From an uncultured Clostridia bacterium (GTDB lineage: Bacteria > Bacillota > Clostridia > UMGS1810): 64,000 nt of DNA. The translations under genes were made by a program, and so were the position numbers. The stretch spans positions 73,815 to 137,814 of the forward strand of contig CAKSPF010000006.1 of assembly GCA_934481345.1 (NCBI GenBank), read 5' to 3'. Positions 17,792 through 25,485 of the stretch are shown piece by piece. The notes beneath the pieces were generated by a model. It made no database searches. It had not been told where the DNA came from and was given only the letters and a program-made list of their open reading frames with translations. Numbering within the stretch: position 1 is the first letter of the stretch; every line of letters begins with the position of its first letter.

Positions 17792-17823
17792 TGTAACACC
17801 TCTGTTTTATATTTTTCTTATAT

Positions 17824-17852
17824 ATTATACCACACAATATAAGAATATTAAA
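17824..17852 (-). promoter_or_regulatory. promoter of soj-spo0J
   Basis: A perfect -10 TATAAT (17824-17829) with a weak -35 TTTAAT (17847-17852) at 17-base spacing. The predicted start gives a leader of about 25 bases to the soj ribosome site. The first parS site begins 20 bases upstream of the -35 element. Confidence 0.6.
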
Positions 17853-17871
17853 TAGTTTTTTTAAAATTTTT

Positions 17872-17887
17872 TGTTCCACGTGGAACA
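17872..17887. promoter_or_regulatory. parS site 1
   Basis: A perfect 16-bp match to the bacterial parS consensus TGTTCCACGTGGAACA, the ParB/Spo0J loading site. It is flanked on both sides by A/T runs and lies between noc and soj, close to the partition genes as expected. Confidence 0.97.
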
Positions 17888-17941
17888 TTTTTTGCGTTTT
17901 TTATCATAGAAATGCAGATACTTATCACAATAAGAAGTTAA

Positions 17942-17988
17942 AAATAAAAATGTTCCGAATATGTTCCACGTGGAACATATTCGGAACA
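17942..17988 (-). terminator. candidate terminator formed by the extended parS palindrome
   Basis: On the minus strand the 38-bp palindrome can fold into a stem of 17 bp with a 4-base loop, followed at once by TTTTTATTTTT (17942-17950 and just beyond). This has the form of an intrinsic terminator. It is positioned to end a transcript starting near 18168. Whether it terminates transcription in vivo is not shown by sequence. Confidence 0.6.
17951..17988. promoter_or_regulatory. parS site 2 in an extended 38-bp perfect palindrome
   Basis: The 16-bp parS core (17962-17977) is embedded in a perfect 38-bp palindrome. Eleven more bases on each side are also self-complementary. The outermost bases are TGTTCC and GGAACA, repeating the parS half-site outside the core. 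The minus strand continues directly into TTTTTATTTTT. ParB binding at the core is well supported; what the extension adds (terminator hairpin, extra half-sites, or both) is inference. Confidence 0.95.
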
Positions 17989-18168
17989 CCGACAAGGGGA
18001 TCAGATATGCCAGCTTTCCGGGGTATAATTTGAAAGCTGCATCATGACGGTATCGGCAGGTTGGGGGAATGCCGCCGTCATAAGAGTCAACCTGATTGGT
18101 TTGACTCTCTGAGCAGTGCTGCGTTAATATCTGTTGTGAACAAAGCACTGTTCAGAAAGCCAAACCTT
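17951..18168 (-). ncRNA. candidate structured RNA between noc and soj
   Basis: About 218 nt between a promoter overlapping the end of noc and a terminator-like parS palindrome. Helices: P1, 18144-18166 with 18098-18120 (20 Watson-Crick pairs, 2 G-U, 1 mismatch over 23 positions); P2, 18044-18050 with 18075-18081, extended by 18054-18058 with 18070-18074; P3, 18007-18018 with 18032-18042 (one bulged base); then the terminator hairpin. In P1 the two G-U pairs of the minus-strand transcript become A-C mismatches on the plus strand, which supports minus-strand transcription. A second helix, 18083-18090 with 18101-18108, competes with P1. I do not recognise an RNA family; a 95-codon open frame here has no ribosome site. 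Confidence 0.55.
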
Positions 18169-18175
18169 TAAAAAT

Positions 18176-18204
18176 ATTATACGAGCTTTATGCCTGTTTT
18201 GGAA
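18176..18204 (-). promoter_or_regulatory. promoter of the candidate structured RNA
   Basis: A perfect -10 TATAAT (18176-18181) with -35 TTCCAA (18199-18204), 17-base spacing, overlapping the 3' end of noc. It would start transcription near 18168, immediately before the long P1 helix. Confidence 0.5.
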
Positions 18205-19039
18205 TACGGATTGTATATTCATAATACAGTTCGGTTTCGTCTTTTTTTGCTGTTGCTCCTATTCCGTTGTCGTTCATCATAGAAACAGCACGGCTCACCG
18301 TTTTGAAAAACACGCGTATATCCTTCATGGGATTAGACTGTTTTGCTGTTTTTTCATTTTCGCATATTCCTTTTTTAATTATCTTGTCAACAAGTGCCTC
18401 TGTCTGTTTGACATTAAAAGAGTAATCTATAATTCTCTTAACGGCAAACAGTTGTTTGTCCTCGGAGTCAAGTCTTAAGAGAGCGCGTGCATGTCTTTCG
18501 GTCAGGTTGTTATCCTTTATTAGTTCCCTGACAACATTCGGAAGCTTTAAAAGACGAATTTTGTTTGCTATTGCGGACTGTGTTTTACCGAGCCGTTTGG
18601 CAAGTTCCTCCTGTGTCATCCGATGTTTATGCAAAAGCATCGCATAAGCACTTGCCTCCTCCAAAAACGAAAGATTCTGTCTTTGGATGTTTTCCACCAA
18701 AGCTATAACTGCGCTGTCTTCGTCCTCCATTTCTATAACTATTGCGGGTATTTTCAGCATACCTGCAAGTCCGCAGGCTTTTAGACGTCTTTCTCCTGCT
18801 ACAAGTTCATATGTACCGTCGTGCATTTTGCGGACTGTTATCGGCTGTATAACTCCGTATTGTCTTATGGATTCGCTCAGTTCCTTTAAACTGTCATGAT
18901 CAAATATATGTCTCGGCTGATTCGGATTTGGTCTTATTATGTGCAGCGGAAGCTGGCAGATTGTATTTGTTCCTGCTTTTGGTGCAGGCTGGGCGCATCC
19001 TGTCAATAACTGTGATTTTAACATGTTCATCAGTTCCAA
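18188..19039 (-). CDS. noc: nucleoid occlusion-type ParB paralogue
   Basis: ParB-family DNA clamp of 283 residues, in the position of Bacillus noc (rsmG-noc-soj-spo0J). I choose the TTG start at 19039 because GGAGGG lies 6 bases before it; the open frame continues upstream without a site. The CTP-binding core (PNPNQPRHIF, GVIQPITVR, GERRLKACG), ENIQRQNLSFLEEA and the HTH (MTQEELAKRLGKTQSAIANKIRLL) are intact. Noc proteins bind their own palindromes and the membrane to block septation over the nucleoid. No canonical Noc-binding site was noticed, so it could instead be a second parS-binding ParB. Confidence 0.88.
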   Translation of the reverse strand: MELMNMLKSQLLTGCAQPAPKAGTNTICQLPLHIIRPNPNQPRHIFDHDSLKELSESIRQYGVIQPITVRKMHDGTYELVAGERRLKACGLAGMLKIPAIVIEMEDEDSAVIALVENIQRQNLSFLEEASAYAMLLHKHRMTQEELAKRLGKTQSAIANKIRLLKLPNVVRELIKDNNLTERHARALLRLDSEDKQLFAVKRIIDYSFNVKQTEALVDKIIKKGICENEKTAKQSNPMKDIRVFFKTVSRAVSMMNDNGIGATAKKDETELYYEYTIRIPKQA

Positions 19040-19082
19040 AACGGTCCCTCCTCTTTTGTTTGTTTTCAAAATTCAGAGCTTG

Positions 19083-19132
19083 TGTTCACTCTGTTGAATA
19101 TATTGTAACACTTACCGAATAAAAAGTGAACA
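19083..19132 (-). promoter_or_regulatory. noc promoter flanked by an inverted repeat
   Basis: -35 TTCACT (19125-19130) and -10 TACAAT (19102-19107), 17-base spacing. An exact 8-bp inverted repeat, TGTTCACT/AGTGAACA, brackets it: one copy overlaps the -35 element (19125-19132), the other lies downstream of the -10 (19083-19090). The arms resemble parS half-sites with one base missing, which suggests but does not prove autoregulation by a ParB-family protein. Confidence 0.5.
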
Positions 19133-19157
19133 AAAACCGTTCGCCCGTAAAAGACAT

Positions 19158-19192
19158 AAAAAAATAAGAACCGCCTCAGTTAAGCGGTTCTT
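19158..19192 (-). terminator. terminator overlapping the rsmG stop codon
   Basis: A 9-bp stem (GCGGTTCTT at 19184-19192, AAGAACCGC at 19166-19174) with a 9-base loop, followed on the minus strand by a T-run (19158-19165). The rsmG stop TGA (19176-19178) lies in the loop, so the last sense codons form one arm of the hairpin. Confidence 0.85.
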
Positions 19193-19877
19193 TTGCGGGT
19201 TTTGGTGCTTTCCGCGGATATTTTGTCGGTGTTTGCGATATTTTTTTTATAATAATTATATTATGGTTTAAGTCAGTGTCGGATATGTTATAATTAACAA
19301 GGTCAAAAAACTCTCCGCCGAGTATAGAAACGGCTTTTTTCGCAGTTTCAAGTTCCTCAGGGGCTTTTGGACCTTTAAGGCTTATAAAGTATCCGCCGCA
19401 TTTTACAAATGGCAGACAAAGCTCGGACAGAGTTGAAAGATTTGCAACAGCACGCGAAACACAGACATCAAATTTTTCACGGAAATCTTTATTAACGCCC
19501 AGGTCTTCTGCCCTTGAGTGAACAGTCCGGACATTCTGAAGATTTAAATCCGATATTACGGTGTTTAAAAAATTAATTCTTTTGTTAAGCGAGTCCACAA
19601 GGGTAAGGTTTATTGAAGGCTGATTGATTTTCAGCGGCAGTCCCGGAAAGCCCGCTCCCGTTCCGATGTCTATCACATCCATACCGTCCTTGATTATTCC
19701 GGTCGAATTTGAATTTAAGGAATCTATAAAATGCTTCAGTGCAACGTCTTCCTCGGAGGTTATTGCAGTCAAATTAATTTTTTCATTCCATTCGGTAAGA
19801 AGTTTATAATAGCTATAAAATTTCTCGCAGTTTTCACGGCTGATGCCGTTTTTGCTCAGTATTTCTTTAAGTGACAA
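19176..19877 (-). CDS. rsmG: 16S rRNA (guanine-527-N7)-methyltransferase
   Basis: 233-residue RsmG (GidB), which methylates N7 of G527 in 16S rRNA using S-adenosylmethionine. The SAM site VIDIGTGAGFPGLPLKI is clear, with LLTEWNEKINLTAI and the RAVANLSTLSELCLPFVK segment. It starts next to the mnmG stop (19878), the typical mnmG-rsmG coupling of origin-region operons. The C-terminal tail is basic and proline-rich (TKYPRKAPKPAKEPLN) and overlaps the terminator. Confidence 0.97.
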   Translation of the reverse strand: MSLKEILSKNGISRENCEKFYSYYKLLTEWNEKINLTAITSEEDVALKHFIDSLNSNSTGIIKDGMDVIDIGTGAGFPGLPLKINQPSINLTLVDSLNKRINFLNTVISDLNLQNVRTVHSRAEDLGVNKDFREKFDVCVSRAVANLSTLSELCLPFVKCGGYFISLKGPKAPEELETAKKAVSILGGEFFDLVNYNISDTDLNHNIIIIKKISQTPTKYPRKAPKPAKEPLN

Positions 19878-21773
19878 TTAAACTTCCTCCTTTTTTGAAT
19901 TATTGTGCGACTGCATGTATATCATGAGCACATTTACATCTGCCGGCGAAACTCCGGAAATTCTGGATGCCTGACCGATTGACTGCGGTCTGATTTTGGA
20001 GAGTTTTTGACGGGCTTCTATTCTCAAACCGTATACCTCGTCATAATTGATATCGGCAGGCAGCTTTTTTTGCTCCAGCTTTTTAAACTGTTCAACCTGG
20101 GCAAGCTGTTTTTTTATGTATCCTTCATATTTAATCTGTATATTTACCTGCTCTGCAGTGTATTTGTCAAGTTCGGGGCGCTTTTCGTCAATCGGTTCAA
20201 GCAGTTCGTATGATAACTCCGGTCTTCTCAAAAGTTCTGCAAGTTTTACTCCTGTTGATATTTGAGTGCTTCCGAGAGCGTCAAGCAGACTGTTCACGTC
20301 GGCGGACGGAGAAATATTTGTGTGTTCCACACGATTTATTTCCGAGTCTATATTATGCTTTTTTTCAAGAAAACGGGCATATCTTTCGTCTGATATAAGA
20401 CCGATTTCGTGTCCCTTAGGCGTAAGTCTTAAATCTGCATTATCCTGTCTTAAAAGCAGTCTGTATTCGCTGCGGCTTGTAAGCATTCTGTACGGTTCCT
20501 TGGTTCCTTTTGTTGTAAGGTCATCAATTAAGGTTCCTATATAACTTTCGCTTCTGTCCGGTATGAACGGTTCTTTTTCGGCACACTTTAATGCGGCATT
20601 TATACCGGCAACCAATCCCTGCGCGGCTGCTTCTTCATAGCCGGAGCTGCCGTTAAACTGTCCTGCGCCGTAAAGTGACGGATAATTCTTAAATTCCAAA
20701 GTGGCATTAAGCTGTGTGGAATCTATGCAATCGTATTCTATAGCATAAGCTGTACGCATCATAACCGCATTTTCAAGACCCGCTACCGAATGGAGCATTT
20801 TAAGCTGTATTTCTTCCGGCATTGATGTGGAAAAGCCTTGAATATACATTTCTTCCGTATTCAATCCCATTGGTTCAACAAACAACTGATGACGCGGCTT
20901 ATCCTTAAATCTTACAATTTTATCTTCGATTGAAGGGCAATAGCGCGGACCGATACCTTCAATCATACCGCTGTACATAGGTGAACGGTTTAAATTGTCG
21001 TTTATTATTTTATGGGTATTTTCGTTGGTATATGTGAGATAACATACGGTTTTGTTTTCTCCGGGAGTTTTTGTTTCAAACGAAAAGGGTGTGATGTCCT
21101 CATCGCCGTTTTGCACTTCCATTTTTGAAAAATCAATACTGTTTCTGTTTACGCGGGCGGGAGTTCCGGTTTTAAACCTTTGCAGGACAATCCCGGCGTT
21201 TTTCAGGCAAGCCGAAAGCTCGTTTGACGGAAAAACACCGTCGGGACCGCCGCTGTAGCTTACATCGCCGACTATTATCCTGCCTTTTAAATATGTTCCT
21301 GTTGCAATGATTGCACATTTTACTTTGTACCGTGCGCCGATTTTTGTAAGGACGCTTTTTACTTCGTTGTTTTCACCAAATTCAATTTCAATAATTTCTG
21401 CCTGCTTCATATCAAGATTTTTTTGGTTTTCCAGAGTATGCTTCATTTCCTCCTGATATTTTCTTCTGTCGGACTGAACTCTCAGGCTGTACACGGCAGG
21501 GCCTTTGCCTTTATTCAGTATTCTGGACTGAATAAAAGTCTTGTCGGCATTTTTGCCCATTTCTCCGCCGAGAGCGTCTATCTCACGCACAAGATGTCCT
21601 TTTGCAGTTCCGCCTATGCACGGATTGCAAGGCATATTGGCAACGGTATCCATATTTATAACAAACATAACGGTGGAAGCACCGAGCCTGGAGGCTGCAA
21701 GAGCGGCTTCGCAGCCGGCGTGTCCTCCGCCGATTACGGCAATATCATATTCGCCTGCATTGTATTCAGTCAT
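19878..21773 (-). CDS. mnmG: tRNA uridine-5-carboxymethylaminomethyl modification enzyme MnmG
   Basis: FAD-dependent partner of MnmE that installs the cmnm5 group on wobble U34 of tRNAs. About 631 residues from the chosen ATG at 21773 (MTEYNAGEYDIAVIGGGHAGCEAALAA split over the start region; GGGHAGCE is the dinucleotide-binding motif). Also visible: NPCIGGTAKGHLVREIDALG, the second cofactor-contact region, and SGVSPADVNVLMIY near the C-terminus. The upstream frame overlaps mnmE. The two subunits of the complex are adjacent, 8 bases apart. Confidence 0.97.
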   Translation of the reverse strand: MTEYNAGEYDIAVIGGGHAGCEAALAASRLGASTVMFVINMDTVANMPCNPCIGGTAKGHLVREIDALGGEMGKNADKTFIQSRILNKGKGPAVYSLRVQSDRRKYQEEMKHTLENQKNLDMKQAEIIEIEFGENNEVKSVLTKIGARYKVKCAIIATGTYLKGRIIVGDVSYSGGPDGVFPSNELSACLKNAGIVLQRFKTGTPARVNRNSIDFSKMEVQNGDEDITPFSFETKTPGENKTVCYLTYTNENTHKIINDNLNRSPMYSGMIEGIGPRYCPSIEDKIVRFKDKPRHQLFVEPMGLNTEEMYIQGFSTSMPEEIQLKMLHSVAGLENAVMMRTAYAIEYDCIDSTQLNATLEFKNYPSLYGAGQFNGSSGYEEAAAQGLVAGINAALKCAEKEPFIPDRSESYIGTLIDDLTTKGTKEPYRMLTSRSEYRLLLRQDNADLRLTPKGHEIGLISDERYARFLEKKHNIDSEINRVEHTNISPSADVNSLLDALGSTQISTGVKLAELLRRPELSYELLEPIDEKRPELDKYTAEQVNIQIKYEGYIKKQLAQVEQFKKLEQKKLPADINYDEVYGLRIEARQKLSKIRPQSIGQASRISGVSPADVNVLMIYMQSHNNSKKEEV

Positions 21774-21781
21774 AGCTTTAC

Positions 21782-23158
21782 CTACTTTCCTACGCAAAAA
21801 TTATGAAAAATTCTGTCGATTATTTCTTCGCCCACAGTCTGTCCGGTTATTTCGCCGAGAGCAGATACTGCATTCTCAATATCTATAAATGTCATGTTGA
21901 GCGGTATTTTGTTTTCTATAGCGTTTATTGCGCTCTCCAAAGCGGATTTGGCTTTTTTGAGAGAGTCAGTGTGGCGCACATTCGTTATTACGGACTCTGT
22001 GTTTACGTTTATTTCGCCCATATCAAACATCTTCTCTATTTGCTCCGTAAGCTCTGCAAGACCGCTTTTTTCTTTTACGGAAAACGGAATAACAGTTTTG
22101 ATTTTTTGCTTTATATATTCTTCATCAACACATTTTTGAAGCTCATATTTATTTATGAGCGCAATAGTGTTTTTGCCGTTTAAAGCGTCAATAATGAATT
22201 TGTCATTTTCGTCAAGCGGTTTTGCTGCATCGGTCATATATATTACAAGATCGGCATCGTTCATCAGAGTTTTTGATTTTTTGACGCCGATACTTTCTAT
22301 GGCATCATGTGTGTTCCTTATGCCTGCGGTATCGGTTATATCAAGCATAACCTTCCCCAGTGATACACATTCTTCTATGGCATCACGGGTTGTTCCCTCA
22401 ATATCTGTAACTATTGCTCTGTCATCGCCGTACAGAAGATTTAAAAGTGATGATTTGCCTACGTTCGGCTTGCCTACTATTGCGGTCTTTATACCGTTTT
22501 TTAAAATTCTTCCTTTAAGAGAGCTGTTTATAAGAGCATCAATATCACTGCAAGATTTTTTTAATCCGTCTAAATACTCTTCATCGCTGAGCGGTTCGAG
22601 GTCTTCCTCGGCAAAGTCGATGAGTACCTGTAAATGTGATATAAGCTCAAGCAGGTTGTTTCGTATTCGGTTAATGCTTTCCGAAAGATGTCCCCTGAGC
22701 TGATTTACACCAACGCTGTGCTCGATTGCCGTTTTTGAATTTATAATATCAATAACGGATTCCGCTTCGCACAAATCAATTCTGCCGTTTAAGAAAGCTC
22801 TTTTGGTAAATTCACCCGGCAGAGCAATTCTTGCTCCTGCGTTAAGAACGGCTGACAAAATCCCGCGGGCACTCATGATGCCGCCGTGACAGCTTATCTC
22901 GACTACGTTTTCCTTGGTATATGTTTTGGGAGCACGCATAACCGAAACCAGGACTTCATCTATAATTTCGCGGTCTTCACCGATAATATAACCGTGATTT
23001 ATTGTGTGGGTATTCACTTTTGATAATTTTTTGCCGTGAGGACTGTCAAATATTTTATCCGCAATTTCGATTGAATCAGCGCCGCTCAGGCGTATCACTG
23101 ATATACCGCCCGTTCCGGTCGGTGTGGAAATCGCGGCTATAGTATCATCTGTGAACAT
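21782..23158 (-). CDS. mnmE: tRNA modification GTPase MnmE
   Basis: 458-residue GTPase. N-terminal folate-binding domain (DTIAAISTPTGTGGISVIRLSG), the helical domain, an inserted G domain with GKPNVGKSSLLN, DIEGTTRD, DTAG and NKYE, and the conserved C-terminal FCVGK whose cysteine is the family's active-site residue. It works with MnmG on U34 of tRNA. A terminator lies just upstream, so it may start a new unit or be reached by readthrough from jag. Confidence 0.98.
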   Translation of the reverse strand: MFTDDTIAAISTPTGTGGISVIRLSGADSIEIADKIFDSPHGKKLSKVNTHTINHGYIIGEDREIIDEVLVSVMRAPKTYTKENVVEISCHGGIMSARGILSAVLNAGARIALPGEFTKRAFLNGRIDLCEAESVIDIINSKTAIEHSVGVNQLRGHLSESINRIRNNLLELISHLQVLIDFAEEDLEPLSDEEYLDGLKKSCSDIDALINSSLKGRILKNGIKTAIVGKPNVGKSSLLNLLYGDDRAIVTDIEGTTRDAIEECVSLGKVMLDITDTAGIRNTHDAIESIGVKKSKTLMNDADLVIYMTDAAKPLDENDKFIIDALNGKNTIALINKYELQKCVDEEYIKQKIKTVIPFSVKEKSGLAELTEQIEKMFDMGEINVNTESVITNVRHTDSLKKAKSALESAINAIENKIPLNMTFIDIENAVSALGEITGQTVGEEIIDRIFHNFCVGK

Positions 23159-23190
23159 ATCAAATCACTCCGTCTAAAAAATATCTTTCA

Positions 23191-23243
23191 AAACAAAAAG
23201 GTTGTCCAAAAAAACGGCAAACCGTTATGTTTGTGACAACCTC
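23191..23243 (-). terminator. terminator between jag and mnmE
   Basis: AGGTTGTC (23236-23243 side on the minus strand) pairs with GACAACCT (23200-23207), with an inner ACGG/CCGT helix, followed on the minus strand by TTTTTGTTTT. It stands 33 bases before the mnmE start, so it could also act as an attenuator in the mnmE leader. Confidence 0.75.
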
Positions 23244-23281
23244 ATTTTGTGCCGAATATAATTAAAATCCGGTGCCGCATC

Positions 23282-23308
23282 AAAAAGCAAGACCGATAAA
23301 TCAGTCTT
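23282..23308 (-). terminator. terminator overlapping the jag stop codon
   Basis: An 8-bp stem (23289-23296 with 23301-23308, including one G-U pair on the minus strand) with a 4-base loop spans the jag stop and is followed by GCTTTTTG. It is the first of two hairpins between jag and mnmE. Confidence 0.6.
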
Positions 23309-23921
23309 TTTTGAGAGCAACGACAACTTTTCTGTTTACACCCTGTCCTATGCTGTATGTAGTTACATACTCGTCATTCTGGAGAGCGGAGTGTATAATT
23401 CTTCTCTCAAAAGCATTCATCGGTTCAAGAGTGGTATTTCTGCCGGTTCTTGTAACCTTATGTGCTATTTTGTGAGCAAGGCTCTCAAGAGTTTTTATTC
23501 GCTTTTCACGGTAGTTTTCCGTGTCAATAGAAACCCTGACAAAGCTGCTGTCGCCTCTGTTTACAACAAGGCTTGTCAAATGCTGGATTGCATCGAGCGT
23601 TTCGCCTCTTTTGCCTATGATGACTCCCATGTCGGAACCTTTAAGGTCTATATCGAGAGCGCCGTCTGCTTTTTTTATGGCAATATCAACATTTTCGCCT
23701 GCGATTTCAAAAAGCTTTGACAAAAAAGTTCTTGCTCTTCTTTCGGGATCCGGAACGACCGTTACTCTGACAACAGCTTCTTTGCCGCCTAATCCCAAAA
23801 AGCCCTTTGAGCCTTCTTCTATGATCTCTATTTCGGCTTCATCTTCGCTTACTCCAAGCTCGGATAAAGCAAGTTTAATTGCTTCTTCTTTTGTTTTTGC
23901 GGATTTTTCAACAGTAGTCAT
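23301..23921 (-). CDS. khpB: RNA-binding protein KhpB (Jag)
   Basis: 206 residues: a Jag_N domain (KEEAIKLALSELGVSEDEAE, then KGFLGLGGKEAVVRV), a KH domain with GKRGE in the GxxG loop, and a C-terminal R3H domain (NAFERRIIHSALQ). KhpB binds RNA with KhpA and affects cell elongation and division in Gram-positives. I prefer the ATG at 23921 because GAGGG then lies 9 bases upstream; an ATG two codons earlier is too close. It directly follows yidC, the conserved origin-region order. Confidence 0.95.
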   Translation of the reverse strand: MTTVEKSAKTKEEAIKLALSELGVSEDEAEIEIIEEGSKGFLGLGGKEAVVRVTVVPDPERRARTFLSKLFEIAGENVDIAIKKADGALDIDLKGSDMGVIIGKRGETLDAIQHLTSLVVNRGDSSFVRVSIDTENYREKRIKTLESLAHKIAHKVTRTGRNTTLEPMNAFERRIIHSALQNDEYVTTYSIGQGVNRKVVVALKKD

Positions 23922-23927
23922 TTGCAT

Positions 23928-24890
23928 CTACCCTCTTTTTTTCTTTTTATTAATATTATATTTTTTCTGTTTTTCAAGAAGCTTCTGCTCTCTTACTGCA
24001 TCCTGTTCGGATATTTCGGATTCAAGCTTTTTGTTGTAATAACCGTTTAAAAGAACTGTCTGTCCGAGAGAGAGGACATTTGATATAACCCAGTACAAGC
24101 CCATTGCCGACGGGAGAGTGAGAGCAAACCAAAGAGTCATAAACGGCATTATGGCAGTCATAGACTTTGTCATGGATTCTGCGCTCTGTGTATCTCCGCT
24201 CTTTTTCTGATCCGGCGAGAGCACTCTTTCCGGGGTTTTGTTCTCTTCGTCTTTCGGAGTTTTGTCTTTGTTAATTACCGTTGTGATTTTGCTGGTCAAA
24301 AATGTCGAAACAGCAGCAAGTATCGGTATTATAAGCAATGCAAGACTTTTTGGATTTGTAAAGTTCGTTTTGAGCGCATCCCACGGTATTTCTGAAAGAT
24401 TAAGACCGAAAAAGTTGAAGTTGAGTAATTTCTCGCCTTCGGCAATAACAATTTCAGCCATTCGGGATGACGCCGTTTCGGTAAGCTTGTATGCCGTTTT
24501 TAATTTGTCTATTTGTGACGCGCTCATATGAAGAATATATGTGAGCGGTCTGTAAATAACCTGATAAAGACCTATAAGTATAGGAAACTGGATAAGAAGC
24601 GGCAGACATCCGCCGGCAGGGTTTACACCGTATTCCTTATACAGTTTCATTGTTTCCTGGCTTGCTTTATTCTGGTCGTATTTATATTTTTCCTGAACTT
24701 CCTTTAGTTTCGGCTGTATTCTCTGCATTTTGGTCATTGATTTTTGCTGTTTTAAGCCGAGCGGAAGCAAAATCAGTTTGATTAAAACCGTAAACAATAT
24801 GATAGCTACACCGTAGTTGTTTACAAACTCGTTTATCCATCCGAGAATGTAACCGAGCGGTGTGGTAATCAACAATCTGAAAATATTCAT
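23928..24890 (-). CDS. yidC: membrane protein insertase YidC (SpoIIIJ/OxaA type)
   Basis: 320-residue Gram-positive-type YidC, lacking the large external domain of the Gram-negative protein. Membrane segments include GVAIILFTVLIKLILLPLGL, CLPLLIQFPILIGLYQVIY, the 330-type hydrophobic stretch around LLIIPILAAVSTFL, and FMTLWFALTLPSAMGLYWVI. A charged C-terminal tail follows (KKYNINKKKKRG), consistent with ribosome contact. There is no obvious lipobox at the N-terminus, where a hydrophobic segment is present. Part of rpmH-rnpA-yidD-yidC-jag. Confidence 0.96.
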   Translation of the reverse strand: MNIFRLLITTPLGYILGWINEFVNNYGVAIILFTVLIKLILLPLGLKQQKSMTKMQRIQPKLKEVQEKYKYDQNKASQETMKLYKEYGVNPAGGCLPLLIQFPILIGLYQVIYRPLTYILHMSASQIDKLKTAYKLTETASSRMAEIVIAEGEKLLNFNFFGLNLSEIPWDALKTNFTNPKSLALLIIPILAAVSTFLTSKITTVINKDKTPKDEENKTPERVLSPDQKKSGDTQSAESMTKSMTAIMPFMTLWFALTLPSAMGLYWVISNVLSLGQTVLLNGYYNKKLESEISEQDAVREQKLLEKQKKYNINKKKKRG

Positions 24891-24902
24891 CTGTTAGCCT
24901 CC

Positions 24903-25112
24903 CTATTTAAGCGGGTCGTAGCCACCGTCGTTGAACGGATGACATTTTAATATTCGTCTGAACGCAAGATACAACCCCTTTGCTGCGCCGTATTTTTCGA
25001 TTGCCTGCACGGCATAGGATGAGCAGGAGGGATAAAATCTGCAGCAGGGCTTCTTTAAGGGTGATATTCTTTTTTGGTAAAACGTTATTAAAAGTATTAA
25101 TAATTTTTTCAT
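24903..25112 (-). CDS. yidD: membrane protein insertion efficiency factor YidD
   Basis: 69-residue YidD/UPF0161 protein. The family signature is intact: YQKRISPLKKPCCRFYPSCSSYA with three conserved cysteines, then FRRILKCHPFNDGGYDPLK. It is thought to help YidC-dependent insertion at the inner face of the membrane. The start overlaps the rnpA stop by four bases (ATGA). Confidence 0.97.
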   Translation of the reverse strand: MKKLLILLITFYQKRISPLKKPCCRFYPSCSSYAVQAIEKYGAAKGLYLAFRRILKCHPFNDGGYDPLK

Positions 25113-25435
25113 TTTAATTCAGACTTTTCTATGCAGTATTTCATAGCGGCAACGACATTGCCGTAAGGCGCATATGCCATTTTGGACCTTGCGGCGATTA
25201 TGATGTTGTAGCCCTTTTTCAAGTCGGGTGCAACCTCGCGGTATGCCGCTCTTATAAGCCTTTTGGCGCGGTTGCGTACATGAGCTTTGCCGATGGTTTT
25301 TGTAACGGTTATTCCCAGTACATTTTTATCGGTTTTGTTTTTGTAATAATGAAAAACAATACAATCCGAAACCACTTTTTTACCCTTTTTGTATGCGTAT
25401 ACAAATTGACGGTTTGATTTAATTGTTCCCTTCAT
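25109..25435 (-). CDS. rnpA: ribonuclease P protein component
   Basis: 108-residue basic protein subunit of RNase P, which trims the 5' ends of tRNA precursors. The RNR motif is present (VRNRAKRLIRAAYRE), together with FVYAYKKGKK near the N-terminus. It lies downstream of rpmH, separated by a 147-base spacer that holds nested inverted repeats; in most bacteria this spacer is shorter and rnpA follows rpmH closely. Confidence 0.97.
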   Translation of the reverse strand: MKGTIKSNRQFVYAYKKGKKVVSDCIVFHYYKNKTDKNVLGITVTKTIGKAHVRNRAKRLIRAAYREVAPDLKKGYNIIIAARSKMAYAPYGNVVAAMKYCIEKSELK

Positions 25436-25485
25436 TACTGCCTCCTGTCTGACGGCAAAGCACTGTAAACTGCATATTACAAAAA

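Noticed and set aside
17861..18148. 95-codon minus-strand open frame between noc and soj
   Set aside because: No ribosome site, odd composition, and it covers both parS sites and the hairpins of the structured RNA.
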